A stretch of 64,000 bases of DNA from GCA-002050365 sp038235165 (GCA_038235165.1 JBBSUG010000003.1:124001-188000); one strand, 5' to 3'. Positions 32,124 through 41,643 are shown, counted from the stretch's first letter. Notes: generated by a model from the letters alone, not told the origin. Numbers and translations are program-made.

Positions 32124-35099
32124 ATGATAAAAAACGCAAAAAAAACCATCTGTTTTTTTCTTCTGTTGGCTTTCTCAGTCAACGTCGCCGAAGCCGGAAT
32201 CAGCGTTGTCAAATCAAACGGCATTTTTGCGACGCAGACGGACGGCATTGATTTTATCGGCGTTGACGGAATGCGGTTCACCGGCGCGGACGGATTTCTG
32301 AGCGTCCAGACAAACGGAATGCGTTTTACGGGGGCGGACGGCAATCGGTTCACCGGTGCGGACGGCAATCGCTTCACCGGCGCGGACGGTTCGACTTTTA
32401 CGGGAACCAACGGGGCGCGGTTCACCGGCGCGGACGGCACACAATTCGTCGGCGCGGACGGAATGAGATTTACCGGCGCGGACGGTTACCGTTTTACCGG
32501 AGCCGACGGCACGATTTATCGCGCCGATTCGATCATCATTACCCAGCCGACCGGCGTATTTATCACAAACATTAGAGATGCGAGTTTTACTGGAATTAGC
32601 GGAATGAACTCGTCCGGCACGGATTTATCATTAACGACTGCCGACGGCGCACGGTTCACCGGCGCGGACGGGGCGCGGTTCGCCGGCGCAGATTCGGTCG
32701 TCGGGATCAATTCCGACGGCGTTTCATTCAGTTTTACGTCACCGTCGGGATTCAATATTACCGGACCAGACGGCGCACGATTTACCGGCGCGGACGTGAC
32801 GATTACAGGAGTTGACAGGGCGCGGTTCACCGGCGTTGACGGTTATCGCTTTACGGGCGTGGACGGCGGCGGCGAAACTGGCATCGGCACTGCACTGCAA
32901 AGTATTGACCCGGAACTCGCGTTCAAATTAAATCAGGCGACCGACGATAGCAGTATTAATGCGGTGATCGTTTTTCATCATTATCCAAGTGTTTCCGATT
33001 TGAATGATTTGAGAAATATCGGTATTACCGGCGGCACTCAGTTTCGCGTTCTGCCGATGATTTCCGTGACGACGACGCGGGCAAATTTGATCGCCGTTTC
33101 CCATCTCGCCGAAGTTCGTTCGATTTACGGCGACCGAACACTGAGTTTAAACAGCGACCCGTATTTCAAGACGACGCAGATTCAGCGCGTTGCGCCTGAC
33201 CGCGACTTGCAGCAGAAAAACAGCGGGATGCCGGTTTCGGGGCGCAATATTACGGTGGCGGTTTTGGATACGGGGGTTAATTCGACCCACAACGACCTCG
33301 CCGGACGGGTAGTGCAGAACGTTCGTCTGCTCGACACGCAGAGCGTCGCGGTTGGATTTACCAATCCGACCCCGATTGAAAATGTCATCAATTCTGATTT
33401 ATCAAACGGACACGGAACATTCGTCGCCGGAGTTATCGCCGGAAGCGGCACGAGTTCGAGCGGCAAATACAGCGGTGTCGCGCCGGGAGCGAAAATTTTA
33501 GGTTTGAGCGCGGGCGATTTGAGTTTGCTGCACGTTTTGTCCGGTTTCGATTATATTTTGGATCACCAAACGAATTACAACATCCGCGTCGTTAATTGCA
33601 GTTTTTCCGCCGACACGGTTTTCGATTTCAACGATCCGGTCAACATTGCTACCAAATTACTGACCCAAAACGGAATTAACGTCGTTTTTTCCGCCGGGAA
33701 TGCGGGTGCCGGTAACGGAACGCTCAATCCTTACGCCGTCGCCCCGTGGGTCGTCAGCGTCGGCGCGACGGATGCAAATCGAAATTTGGCGGGGTTTTCG
33801 TCACGCGGCGTTTTCGGCGATGCGCTGTTTAGTCCGTCGCTGGTTGCGCCCGGAGTTGATATTGTCAGCCTGCGCTCTGCGAATTCGCAAATGGGCGTTT
33901 TAAGTCTCGCCACCGGAGCCGATCTCCAACGTTTGACATCCGCCGAACTGCCGTTTTACACGACTGCCAGCGGAACTTCGTTTTCCGCTCCGCAGGTTGC
34001 CGGTGCGATTGCGCTGATGCTCGAAGCAAACCCGAATCTTTCGACGGCGGCGGTCAAAAATATATTACAGCGTTCGGCAACGCCGCTGCCGACTTACTAT
34101 AAACACGAAGTCGGTGCAGGAATGCTCAACACCTACGCGGCAGTTTTGGAAGCCGCCTTCCCGAACCGAAAAACGGGATTGTTTCGCGCCGTGTTGGACA
34201 GAAAAGCCGTCAATTACACAACTTCAACGACGCAGACATTTGACGGTATTGTTAATGCCAATTCGACCGTTTCAACCGCCGTCCGCGTTCCCGCCAACGC
34301 CATTCAAACCGGCGTTCACATCGCTTGGGGCGATATGCTCAGTTCAAATGATTTGGGATTGAGAGTTTACGACAACGGCGGAAATTTGGCGGATGAATCA
34401 AATTATATAAATTCACCCGGCTTAAACGGCAGGCGTGAATCGGCAGTCATCAACAATCCGGCGGCAGGCGTTATTCAAGCGTCGGTTTATAATTCGCTTG
34501 GAATGGGCGACCCTCAGCCTTTTTACGCCAGTGTTGATACGACCCGCGTCGAATATACAGGATTGACCGATTTACAAACCCTGTCGCTGCAAAATCAAGG
34601 CGTTGCCTTTCAAAGTTTGAGCCACTTTTTGATGCTACCTGAAGGAAACCAATTTCGCGCTAATTCGACGGTTTCCAGAGCTGATTTAGCGGCGGTCTTT
34701 GTTCGTGCCGGTTCGGTTTCGCAGTTTGTCGCAGCAAACCCGATGTATTCCGATGTCCGTGATTTGACGACGCGCAACGCCGTCGAAAGTGTCCAATCAA
34801 ATACCAACGGCAAACTCATTCTAGACATCTCCGGCGGCACGAATTTCTACCCGTATAGTTCCGCTTCCAAACTCGTCGCGGCAGTCGCACTCGTCAAAGC
34901 CGCCAACTTGGAAAGTGTCGCAGCGACTTCCGGTTTGCCGATCAATGTCGCCGATGCCCTTTCGATTCCGGCAGCGTGGCGCGGTTATGTCGCGGTCGCA
35001 TTGCAAAAAGGCTGGCTCAAATTAGACGGCAACAATTTCAACCCGAACCGGGCGATTACCAGAATGGAATTGGCTCAGGCGATAATTTTGTTGAAATAG
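32124..35099 (+). CDS. Secreted subtilisin-family (S8) protease with N-terminal RFTGADG octapeptide repeats and C-terminal SLH-like domain
   Basis: A 991-residue exported protease. The signal peptide is about 24 residues (SVNVAEA). Residues 25 to about 250 hold many copies of an eight-residue motif, xRFTGADG, which probably fold as a beta-solenoid. The protease domain has the S8 triad: Asp382 (AVLDTGV), His430 (NGHGTFVAG) and Ser619 (SGTSFSAP). A region around residues 680-830 is beta-rich. The last 160 residues contain an SLH-like pattern (VSRADLAAVFVRAG, and ITRMELAQAIILLK). It is probably cell-surface attached. It is divergent from the truncated regulator gene and shares its operator region. 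Confidence 0.88.
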   Translation: MIKNAKKTICFFLLLAFSVNVAEAGISVVKSNGIFATQTDGIDFIGVDGMRFTGADGFLSVQTNGMRFTGADGNRFTGADGNRFTGADGSTFTGTNGARFTGADGTQFVGADGMRFTGADGYRFTGADGTIYRADSIIITQPTGVFITNIRDASFTGISGMNSSGTDLSLTTADGARFTGADGARFAGADSVVGINSDGVSFSFTSPSGFNITGPDGARFTGADVTITGVDRARFTGVDGYRFTGVDGGGETGIGTALQSIDPELAFKLNQATDDSSINAVIVFHHYPSVSDLNDLRNIGITGGTQFRVLPMISVTTTRANLIAVSHLAEVRSIYGDRTLSLNSDPYFKTTQIQRVAPDRDLQQKNSGMPVSGRNITVAVLDTGVNSTHNDLAGRVVQNVRLLDTQSVAVGFTNPTPIENVINSDLSNGHGTFVAGVIAGSGTSSSGKYSGVAPGAKILGLSAGDLSLLHVLSGFDYILDHQTNYNIRVVNCSFSADTVFDFNDPVNIATKLLTQNGINVVFSAGNAGAGNGTLNPYAVAPWVVSVGATDANRNLAGFSSRGVFGDALFSPSLVAPGVDIVSLRSANSQMGVLSLATGADLQRLTSAELPFYTTASGTSFSAPQVAGAIALMLEANPNLSTAAVKNILQRSATPLPTYYKHEVGAGMLNTYAAVLEAAFPNRKTGLFRAVLDRKAVNYTTSTTQTFDGIVNANSTVSTAVRVPANAIQTGVHIAWGDMLSSNDLGLRVYDNGGNLADESNYINSPGLNGRRESAVINNPAAGVIQASVYNSLGMGDPQPFYASVDTTRVEYTGLTDLQTLSLQNQGVAFQSLSHFLMLPEGNQFRANSTVSRADLAAVFVRAGSVSQFVAANPMYSDVRDLTTRNAVESVQSNTNGKLILDISGGTNFYPYSSASKLVAAVALVKAANLESVAATSGLPINVADALSIPAAWRGYVAVALQKGWLKLDGNNFNPNRAITRMELAQAIILLK

Positions 35100-35150
35100 C
35101 TATTTACAAATTCTGCAAATCGCTGAGCGGCGGTTTTACCCGTAAATGAT

Positions 35151-36677
35151 ATGGTACGGGCAAAACTGCTGCTCAAACGATCAATGGAAAATCTCGAAAA
35201 TGTTTTCACCGAAATAAAAAGTTTGCTCGCATCAAGCAACGAGTGGCTTTTAATTCACCTGTCGGGCGCAGCCTTCGCACTGCAAACCGGCGAAATCGAA
35301 CTCAGTTTTAATAAAGACAAAATTCTAATCGGCTTTTTGGACGAAAAAGGTTTTCAAACCTGGCGCGTTACAGAATTTAGTCAAAAAAATAACGAAATAA
35401 TTTTAAACTTGAGCCGCAATTTCAGCCGCGAACAGCAAAAAATCCGGCTCGTCCCGCGCATTTCCGCCAACGAATTATCTGATTCCGTCATTCTCGCCCG
35501 ACTCGAAAAAGCCAACCGGCTTGCCGCCGTTATCGTAGAAAATATGCTGGGAAGCAAAATTGTCCGTGTTTCCCTGAACAAAGAAACCGGTCGTTATGCC
35601 CATATTATTTTTGAAAATCTGCACGGCACCCAAACTGCTTTTATATCCGATGTTTCGGAAACCGCCACGCCCGAAATTCTCCTGTTGAACGCGATTTGGC
35701 GGCTGGCGAAATTAGAGCGGCGCATCAAAAAACCGATTGCCGAAATCTGTATTTTAGCAGAGAAGAAAATGCTTAAGAAGTTGCGAAAACTTCACACACT
35801 GCTGGCTGAAAACTGGAAACTGAAAATAAAGCTGTGGGAAATTTCGCACCGCGCCGGGGAAGCGTCAAACCATAAAATCATCGTTCAAAAAAACTTGAAC
35901 ATTGCCGATTTGTGGCGCGAAAAACCGAAGGCAATCAAACCGCCGGAGATCGTCGAAACCAGCCTGACGGCGCAGGAAATAATCAAACTCGCGCCCGATA
36001 AAATTGATCTTTTGCTCACTAAAAACGGCGAAACGCTGCGCTTTGAAGGTTTGCCTTTTGCGCGAATCAGAAAATTTCCGAATATGGAAAAGTGCTGGTT
36101 CGGTATCGAACGCGAACGGCAGATGTTAAGTGAACAATCGCGTGAGGAATTTTTTGAACTGCTGGAAAATTTAAAAATTTACCGACACTTCGACACGCCG
36201 AACAAACGTCACGCGCTGTTTCATCTCGCGCCTGAAGCGTGGCTCGAAGCAGTGCTGCGGCGCAACATCAATAAGTTAGACCCGAATCTGATTTTGTCGC
36301 CGGTTCACAATCAATTTCGCGCCGAACACGATAAAATTGATCTGCTCGCACTGCGAAAAGATGGGCGGTTGATAATTATCGAACTGAAAGTCGCGCCCGA
36401 CCGCGAAATGATTTTTCAAGCCGTTGATTACTGGCGCAAAATCGAACTCAGCCGCCGCAAAGGGAACTTGAAAGATGTTAAACTTTTCGGGGAATTGAAA
36501 ATTGCCGACGCGCCGACGCTTGTTTACCTGGTTGCGCCGACGCTTAGTTTCCACCGCGATTTTCAGTTTTTCGCAAAAACAGTCTCGCCCGAAATAGAGA
36601 TTTTTCGTTTCAATTTGAACGAGAAATGGCGCGAACTGATGCGCGTAATGAACGTTGAAAAACTTTCGCCAATTTGA
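35151..36677 (+). CDS. Protein with C-terminal PD-(D/E)xK nuclease-like domain
   Basis: A 508-residue protein. Residues 1-250 show no recognised family; a segment around residues 10-150 looks beta-rich. The region near residue 385 has a PD-(D/E)xK pattern (AEHDKIDLLALRKDGRLIII then ELKVAPDREMIFQAVDYW), matching the catalytic core of NucS/DUF91 and restriction-like nucleases. No signal peptide or membrane helix is seen. It could be a DNA-repair or defence nuclease. It is followed by rplU; the DNA methyltransferase at 37562 is about 0.9 kb away but on the other strand. The ATG at 35184 is an alternative start. Confidence 0.6.
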   Translation: MVRAKLLLKRSMENLENVFTEIKSLLASSNEWLLIHLSGAAFALQTGEIELSFNKDKILIGFLDEKGFQTWRVTEFSQKNNEIILNLSRNFSREQQKIRLVPRISANELSDSVILARLEKANRLAAVIVENMLGSKIVRVSLNKETGRYAHIIFENLHGTQTAFISDVSETATPEILLLNAIWRLAKLERRIKKPIAEICILAEKKMLKKLRKLHTLLAENWKLKIKLWEISHRAGEASNHKIIVQKNLNIADLWREKPKAIKPPEIVETSLTAQEIIKLAPDKIDLLLTKNGETLRFEGLPFARIRKFPNMEKCWFGIERERQMLSEQSREEFFELLENLKIYRHFDTPNKRHALFHLAPEAWLEAVLRRNINKLDPNLILSPVHNQFRAEHDKIDLLALRKDGRLIIIELKVAPDREMIFQAVDYWRKIELSRRKGNLKDVKLFGELKIADAPTLVYLVAPTLSFHRDFQFFAKTVSPEIEIFRFNLNEKWRELMRVMNVEKLSPI

Positions 36678-36802
36678 TTTCTGCGCCGATTATGGAAAAA
36701 CATCAATCTAAAATTGACCTTTGCCATTCTTTTCACATATAATTACCGTTTCTCAACTGACAAAGAATTTTGTCGGACAGTAAAGGAGATATTTAATTTA
36801 AA

Positions 36803-37093
36803 ATGAGTTACGCAATTATTAGAACAGGCGGAAAACAGTTTGCGGTTGAGGACGGGCAGACGCTGCGCGTACCGAGCATCGAAGGCAAAGCGGGTGATAC
36901 GGTCGAAATCGAATCGCTGCTTTCCGGTGAAGGCAAAGATGTCAAATTCGGCGCGGCGACTATCAACGCCACGATCAAAAAGCACGGGCGCGGCGAAAAA
37001 ATCATCGTTTTCAAAAAGAAACGCCGTAAACAATACAAACGCAAACAAGGTCACCGTCAAAACTATACGGAAATTACTATTGACAAAATCTAG
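36803..37093 (+). CDS. rplU: 50S ribosomal protein L21
   Basis: A 96-residue L21 of the large ribosomal subunit. It starts with the invariant MSYAIIRTGGKQFAVEDGQ, followed by VEIESLLSGEG, the basic GRGEKIIVFKKKRRKQYKR segment and the RQNYTEI end. An AAGGAG Shine-Dalgarno lies about 15 bases before the ATG. It precedes rpmA, the usual order, separated by a word-repeat hairpin (37101-37178). Confidence 0.97.
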   Translation: MSYAIIRTGGKQFAVEDGQTLRVPSIEGKAGDTVEIESLLSGEGKDVKFGAATINATIKKHGRGEKIIVFKKKRRKQYKRKQGHRQNYTEITIDKI

Positions 37094-37100
37094 GAGGAAC

Positions 37101-37178
37101 GAGATTCCAAATTCCAAAATTCAAGTTCCAAATTGAAAAATCTGGAGTCTGCAATTTGGAATCTGGAATCTGGAATTT
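37101..37178. repeat. Word-repeat inverted repeat between rplU and rpmA
   Basis: The left arm carries ATTCCAAATTCC and similar words (37101-37135) and the right arm their complements, with GGAATCTGGAATC (37152-37178). It could fold into a hairpin in the rplU-rpmA transcript. It belongs to the GGATTT/AAATCC-like word family. Confidence 0.65.
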
Positions 37179-37183
37179 AAGTT

Positions 37184-37477
37184 ATGGCTCATAAGAAAGG
37201 TGTCGGATCATCGCGCAACGGACGCGATTCAAACGCTCAGAGATTGGGATTAAAGAAATTCGGCGGCGAAAAAGTGCGCGGCGGAAACATTCTGGCGCGT
37301 CAGCGCGGTACGAAATGGAAACCCGGCAAAAACGTCGGACGCGGCAAAGATGATACGCTGTTTTCCCTGATTGACGGTTTCGTCAAATTTGAGAGCAAAG
37401 GTCAGAAAGGCAAATTTATCAGTGTTTACGCTGAAGGTGCGACCGAACTTGCGCCCGTTGCTGTCGCCGCTGCATAG
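37184..37477 (+). CDS. rpmA: 50S ribosomal protein L27
   Basis: A 97-residue L27. It begins MAHKKGVGSSRNGRDSNAQR, continues with LGLKKFGGEKVRGGNILARQ and RGTKWKPGKNVGRGKDDTLF, then GFVKFES, all signatures of L27. The N-terminal tail reaches the peptidyl-transferase centre. There is no N-terminal cleavage extension as in Firmicutes. The acidic/Ala-rich C terminus is slightly longer than usual. It sits in the rplU-rpmA operon; obgE, often next, is absent. Confidence 0.97.
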   Translation: MAHKKGVGSSRNGRDSNAQRLGLKKFGGEKVRGGNILARQRGTKWKPGKNVGRGKDDTLFSLIDGFVKFESKGQKGKFISVYAEGATELAPVAVAAA

Positions 37478-37516
37478 ACCGTATTTCTTACACGGTTCTT
37501 GATATTCTAAAACTTT

Positions 37517-37563
37517 AAAACGTCTGCGTCATTACTTTACGAAGTTCCGGCGCGGCGTTTTTT
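37517..37563. terminator. Weak candidate terminator between rpmA and the methyltransferase gene
   Basis: Stem AAAACGTC / GGCGTTTT with one G-T pair and a 29-base loop, between the convergent genes rpmA (+) and the methyltransferase (-), followed by T-rich sequence. Confidence 0.35.
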
Positions 37564-38380
37564 ATTGGGCGGTGAACAATCCGGCGGGCGAATTTTGCAG
37601 TCGCGCTTTGGCGATTTCGATATAATTGCTTTCAATTTCGATGCCGGTAAAATCGCGGTCGAGATTTTGACACGCGACCGCCGTCGTTCCCGAACCGAGA
37701 AACGGGTCGAGAACCGTATCGCCCACGCGAGTTGCACTCGATACGAGCATTTCGATTAATTTGATCGGTTTTTGCGACGGATGTCCTACTTTTTCTTTTG
37801 ATGAACCCTTCAAACTCGGCACGCGCAGAATGTTCGTCGCGTATTTTCCCTTTCCGAGATGTGTTCGGCGCGCGTCCATATCTTTGTAGCGTTTGTCTTT
37901 GAGATATTGCTTGATGGTATCGTCATCGTAAACAATTCGCACCGCGTCTTTGTTAAAATAGGGTTTCACATCCTTCGTTTTGCGAAGTACGAGAATCATT
38001 TCGTAACACGGCGTAAAACTGTCGGAGCGTTCGTTGTAGCCGACGGCGCGATCCCAAATCAGCATATCGTGAAACTGTAGTTTTCTTGCGGCAAGTGAAC
38101 ATAAATGCAGCCACAAATGTTCGCGTTTGCCCAATTGCCCGAAAACAAAAAAAAGTCCGTCATCTTTTAAAACGCGGGCTGATTTTGCAATCCAATCCTC
38201 CGTCCACTCCAAGTAATCTTCTTCCGTCTGCCACTGATTGTCCCAATCTTCACCGAGCAGAACCTGAAAATAAGGCGGGTCGGCGATGATCGCCTGGAAT
38301 GTATTTTCGTCAAATTCAGCAAGTTTTTCGCGGCAGTCGCCCTGATAAATTTTTGATTGGTTATTTTGAGAAATCGGCAT
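37562..38380 (-). CDS. DNA methyltransferase, beta class (N6-adenine or N4-cytosine)
   Basis: A 272-residue DNA amino-methyltransferase. Motif IV DPPY lies near residue 35, followed by the target-recognition stretch, and motif I DPFLGSGTTAVACQ near residue 224; the DPPY-first order defines the beta class. The IWDRAVGYNERSD region and GHPSQKP, just before motif I, are typical. No cognate restriction endonuclease is adjacent, so it may be an orphan regulatory methylase; the nuclease-like protein at 35151 is the only candidate partner nearby. The recognition site cannot be read from sequence. Confidence 0.9.
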   Translation of the reverse strand: MPISQNNQSKIYQGDCREKLAEFDENTFQAIIADPPYFQVLLGEDWDNQWQTEEDYLEWTEDWIAKSARVLKDDGLFFVFGQLGKREHLWLHLCSLAARKLQFHDMLIWDRAVGYNERSDSFTPCYEMILVLRKTKDVKPYFNKDAVRIVYDDDTIKQYLKDKRYKDMDARRTHLGKGKYATNILRVPSLKGSSKEKVGHPSQKPIKLIEMLVSSATRVGDTVLDPFLGSGTTAVACQNLDRDFTGIEIESNYIEIAKARLQNSPAGLFTAQ

Positions 38381-38482
38381 CAGGTTCAGCGCACGGTTTT
38401 AATTCGGGGATAATCGTTCGGATTTTCAGTTGATCCGTGTATCGGTAGATTCCGCAGTCGGCAAATTATTTCTTGAGCCGTT

Positions 38483-40912
38483 CTAATCTCTTTTTTCGAT
38501 CTTTTCCAACAATTGATTAAAGCGCGGGTCTTCGCGGAGCGGCGCAAGGAGTTTGTCGTTTTCATACCACGGTTTGTTTTCGTTGCCGAGTTTAATAGCG
38601 CGTTCCATCCAGTAAAAGGCTTCGTCAATTTCGCCGATTTGAGTGCAGGCGGAAGTCATCCAGTAAGCCATATCGTGATCGGCTTTGGCGAGACCGCGTG
38701 CCTTTTCCGTCATCTGCGCCCTGGCTTCTTCAATTCTTCCGGTATTGCCGAGATAAATCGCGTAAAGAAGACGCATTCCGTCCATTTCTTCGTTCTCGTG
38801 CAAAACGTTTTCGATTATTTTAATGGCATCGTCGGTGTCGCCGCAATAAAACATAATCGTGGAACGGAAAATCCGAATCATCGGATGATTGGGTTCGATT
38901 TCCGCCCCTTTATCCAGTTCACGCATCGCTTCGTCGTACAATTTTTCGTAGAGAAAAATGCGGGCGCGGTTGTAACTGGCGACGACTTTCGCCATCGGGT
39001 CGAGCCGCACTAGTTTTTCCCACGAATGTAAAGATTTTTTGTATTCGCCGTCAAGCCGATACATCGTCCCTTTGACAAAATAAAGCGGTGCTTCGTTAGG
39101 AAACTGCTCTTGTAAAACCTTTATTTCCGCCCACGCCTTTTTCTTTTCGCCGCGCGAAAGATAGATGAATACTACCAAAACCCGCGCCTCGACGACATCC
39201 GGGTCATACATAAACGCTTTGCTGAAGGCGGCTTCGGCATAAGTATAATCTTCGGCGTTGCCCATTCCTTTGAAAACGCGATTGGCGTAACACGCGCCTA
39301 AACCGCTGTAAGCGAGGGCAAAATGCGGGTCGAGTTCAATAGCGTGTTTAAAGTTGGCGATTGCCGCTTCGCAATCGTCATTGGAAACGGTGCGAAAAAT
39401 AAATCTGCCGAAATTGTCGCGCCCGCGTAGAAATTCTTCGTACGCCTGCGGATTTTCGGTGGCGCGGCGACCGAGCTTTTCCTGTTCGACGGGCGAGAGT
39501 TCGAGCCGCAGTCCTTCGAGTATGCGAAGGGCGATGTTGTCCTGCAAAGCGAGAATATCTTCACCCTGCGCGTCAATTCGGTCGCTCCATAAAATATCGC
39601 CTGTCAAAACGTCGAGCAGTTGCGCCGTTACGCGCAGACGGTCGCCGGCTCGCAGAAAACTTGCCGACAAAACGGCGTGAACGCGCAGCTCTCTGCCGAC
39701 TTCACGCGGGTCAAATTCTTTGCCCTGATACTTGGCGATAATCGAACTCGGACGCACGATCAGCGAGCGAAGCTGGGCGAGTTCGGTGATCACCGCATCG
39801 GCGAGGGCAAATTCGTAAAAATTTGCCGCCGGGTCCTGGCTTAAATTTTTGAACGGCAAAATGGCGACGCTTTTCTTTTCCTGTCCAGTGGCGGTCAGCG
39901 TCATCTCCGGCGAATAAGTCGGCGACAGTGAAACCGATGATGAACGCTGCATAGAATTATCCGTGCTGGATTTGCCGGTGATCCAGTTCCACGCCCGTTT
40001 GACCGGATTCTCTTCCAAATATCGCGGCGCGAAAGTATCATTCTGCATTACCACGCCGCCGGTCGCTTCCTGCAAAACGCCGCGCAAATCATCGCGCATT
40101 TGCGAAATTTTTTGGTAGCGGTCAATCGGTGCTTTGGCAAGAGCCTTGTCAATAATTTCTTGAAGACGCGGCGGAAACGGTTCGTTTCGCATTTCGGCAA
40201 TTGGTTTCGGTGTTCCGTAAAGCACTTGATGGCGCACGTCAATAACGGTTTTCCCCTGAAACGCCCAGATGCCGGTCAGCATTTCGTAAAGCAGCACGCC
40301 GGTTGAAAAAATATCGGCGCGATGATCTGTTTTTTCGCCTTTGGCTTGTTCGGGCGCGGCATAAGTCGCCGTGCCGTAAGGAATTCCGAGTTCGGTAATA
40401 TCCGCCCGGTTGACCCCTTTGATATTTTCAGCCGGTTCGTCCTGAAGCAGTTTCGCTAATCCGAAATCAAGTATTTTCGCCTGTCCGTTGTCGGAAACCA
40501 TAATGTTTCCGGCTTTGATGTCGCGGTGAATGATGCCGCGCGAATGGGTGTAGGCGAGCGCGTCGCAGACTTGAATGCCGATTGAAAGCGCGCTTTTCAA
40601 ATCCAGAGGACGACCGCTGACAATCTGGCGGACGTTTTTGCCCGTCACATACTGCATCGCAATATAAAAAACGCCGTTGTCCTCGTGAAAATCAAAGATT
40701 GTACAGATATTCGGATGGTCGAGTTGGGAACAAAGCTGGGCTTCTCGTTCAAAACGCCTGAAGTTAGCGGTTTTGGCAGTTAATTCCGGCGGCAGAACTT
40801 TGATGACGACAGTTCTGTCGAGTTTGGTATCCTGCGCTTTATAGACTGTTCCTTGTCCGCCTGCGCCGATTTTTTCTAAAATTTTGTACTGGTTTATGTT
40901 AGAACCAACCAT
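38483..40912 (-). CDS. Ser/Thr protein kinase fused to a TolB-like domain and TPR repeats
   Basis: An 809-residue cytosolic-looking protein. Residues 1-270 are a protein kinase: IGAGGQGTVYKA, VIKVLPPE, the catalytic loop HRDIKAGNIM (Asp131), DFGLA, APEQ. A linker leads to a domain with KSVAILPFKNLSQDP...ITELAQL and LDVLTGDILWSDRID, the pattern of the FlgO/TolB-like domain seen in acidobacterial kinases and adenylate cyclases. The C-terminal 300 residues are TPR repeats (NFKHAIELDPHFALAYSGLG). No membrane helix is seen. It probably integrates a signal by phosphorylating partners; targets unknown. It is the first gene of its strand, following the word-repeat region. Confidence 0.88.
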   Translation of the reverse strand: MVGSNINQYKILEKIGAGGQGTVYKAQDTKLDRTVVIKVLPPELTAKTANFRRFEREAQLCSQLDHPNICTIFDFHEDNGVFYIAMQYVTGKNVRQIVSGRPLDLKSALSIGIQVCDALAYTHSRGIIHRDIKAGNIMVSDNGQAKILDFGLAKLLQDEPAENIKGVNRADITELGIPYGTATYAAPEQAKGEKTDHRADIFSTGVLLYEMLTGIWAFQGKTVIDVRHQVLYGTPKPIAEMRNEPFPPRLQEIIDKALAKAPIDRYQKISQMRDDLRGVLQEATGGVVMQNDTFAPRYLEENPVKRAWNWITGKSSTDNSMQRSSSVSLSPTYSPEMTLTATGQEKKSVAILPFKNLSQDPAANFYEFALADAVITELAQLRSLIVRPSSIIAKYQGKEFDPREVGRELRVHAVLSASFLRAGDRLRVTAQLLDVLTGDILWSDRIDAQGEDILALQDNIALRILEGLRLELSPVEQEKLGRRATENPQAYEEFLRGRDNFGRFIFRTVSNDDCEAAIANFKHAIELDPHFALAYSGLGACYANRVFKGMGNAEDYTYAEAAFSKAFMYDPDVVEARVLVVFIYLSRGEKKKAWAEIKVLQEQFPNEAPLYFVKGTMYRLDGEYKKSLHSWEKLVRLDPMAKVVASYNRARIFLYEKLYDEAMRELDKGAEIEPNHPMIRIFRSTIMFYCGDTDDAIKIIENVLHENEEMDGMRLLYAIYLGNTGRIEEARAQMTEKARGLAKADHDMAYWMTSACTQIGEIDEAFYWMERAIKLGNENKPWYENDKLLAPLREDPRFNQLLEKIEKRD

Positions 40913-40915
40913 AAA

Positions 40916-41061
40916 GGATTTTAAATTTTGGATTTAGGGCTTTGGATGTTTGATTGATGAATAGTCAATTTGCAATCATAAAACGAAAATCTCTTACAGT
41001 AAAGCCTAACAAATATATTATTCCTAAATTTCGCAAATCCAAAACCCGAAATCCAAAAGTT
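40916..41061. repeat. Word-repeat inverted repeat upstream of the kinase gene
   Basis: The left arm (40916-40951) contains GGATTT, TTTTGGATTT and TTTGGATG; the right arm (41023-41061) contains the complements CAAATCCAAAACCC and AAATCCAAAAG. Same family as 15382-15485. Confidence 0.6.
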
Positions 41062-41100
41062 ACACAACCGGCAAACTGCCGATTAATCGAGTGTCACCGT

Positions 41101-41322
41101 TCAGCCGCGCGGCGGGTCGCCCCAACCCGACGAAATATATTCGCCGTTTTCAACGATGCAGGGAACGACCAAATCACCGCTCGAAAAATCGAGCATTTCT
41201 CTTTTGCGGGCGGGGTCGTTCTGCGCGTCGTATTCGGTGAACGCGATATTGTTCTCGTTATAATGGTTACGGGCTTTGTCGCAATACGGACAACCCGGTT
41301 TTGTATAAATCACTAATGACAT
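41101..41322 (-). CDS. Glutaredoxin-like protein
   Basis: A 73-residue thioredoxin-fold protein with the CPYC dithiol at residues 11-14 (IYTKPGCPYCDKA), the conserved segment VVPCIVENGEYI near residue 53 (cis-proline), and the end GWGDPPRG. This short glutaredoxin form, sometimes a selenoprotein in other bacteria, reduces disulfides or acts with glutathione. Here both active-site residues are cysteines. It is convergent to nothing nearby and divergent from the 2Fe-2S gene at 41644, though separated by 320 bases. Confidence 0.85.
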   Translation of the reverse strand: MSLVIYTKPGCPYCDKARNHYNENNIAFTEYDAQNDPARKREMLDFSSGDLVVPCIVENGEYISSGWGDPPRG

Positions 41323-41643
41323 AAATTATCCTCCGCCGACAGTATAACAAATTAAGTTTTAACGTTTGAAAGCGGCACGGCGAAATAGTTAGAACGGCAA
41401 TCAAAAACTAAAGCGCGGATTGATGGAAAATCACTGCCCGCCGCATTTGGACATTCAAATAGAACGCCGTGTAAATAAAACGCCGTAAATGATAAAGTGA
41501 AGTTGTGACAGTTGAAAACATTTCGCGCCGTCGCTGAAAAACAACATTTTAGGAAATCTTCTGAACAGTCTTTCCTGAAACGTAATCCGTCGTCAGCCGT
41601 TAAATGAAAGGAAGCATCGGGGTAAAATACGGCGGGATATTGT
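41323..41643. other. Gene-free gap, promoter region
   Basis: About 320 bases between divergent genes (glutaredoxin leftward, 2Fe-2S protein rightward). No gene, tRNA or hairpin of note was recognised; it probably holds both promoters. Confidence 0.4.

Noticed and set aside
30945..35099. Toxin-antitoxin pair formed by the truncated ATPase and its neighbour
   Set aside because: The neighbour is a large secreted subtilase and the ATPase is MalT-like; sizes and directions do not fit a toxin-antitoxin module.
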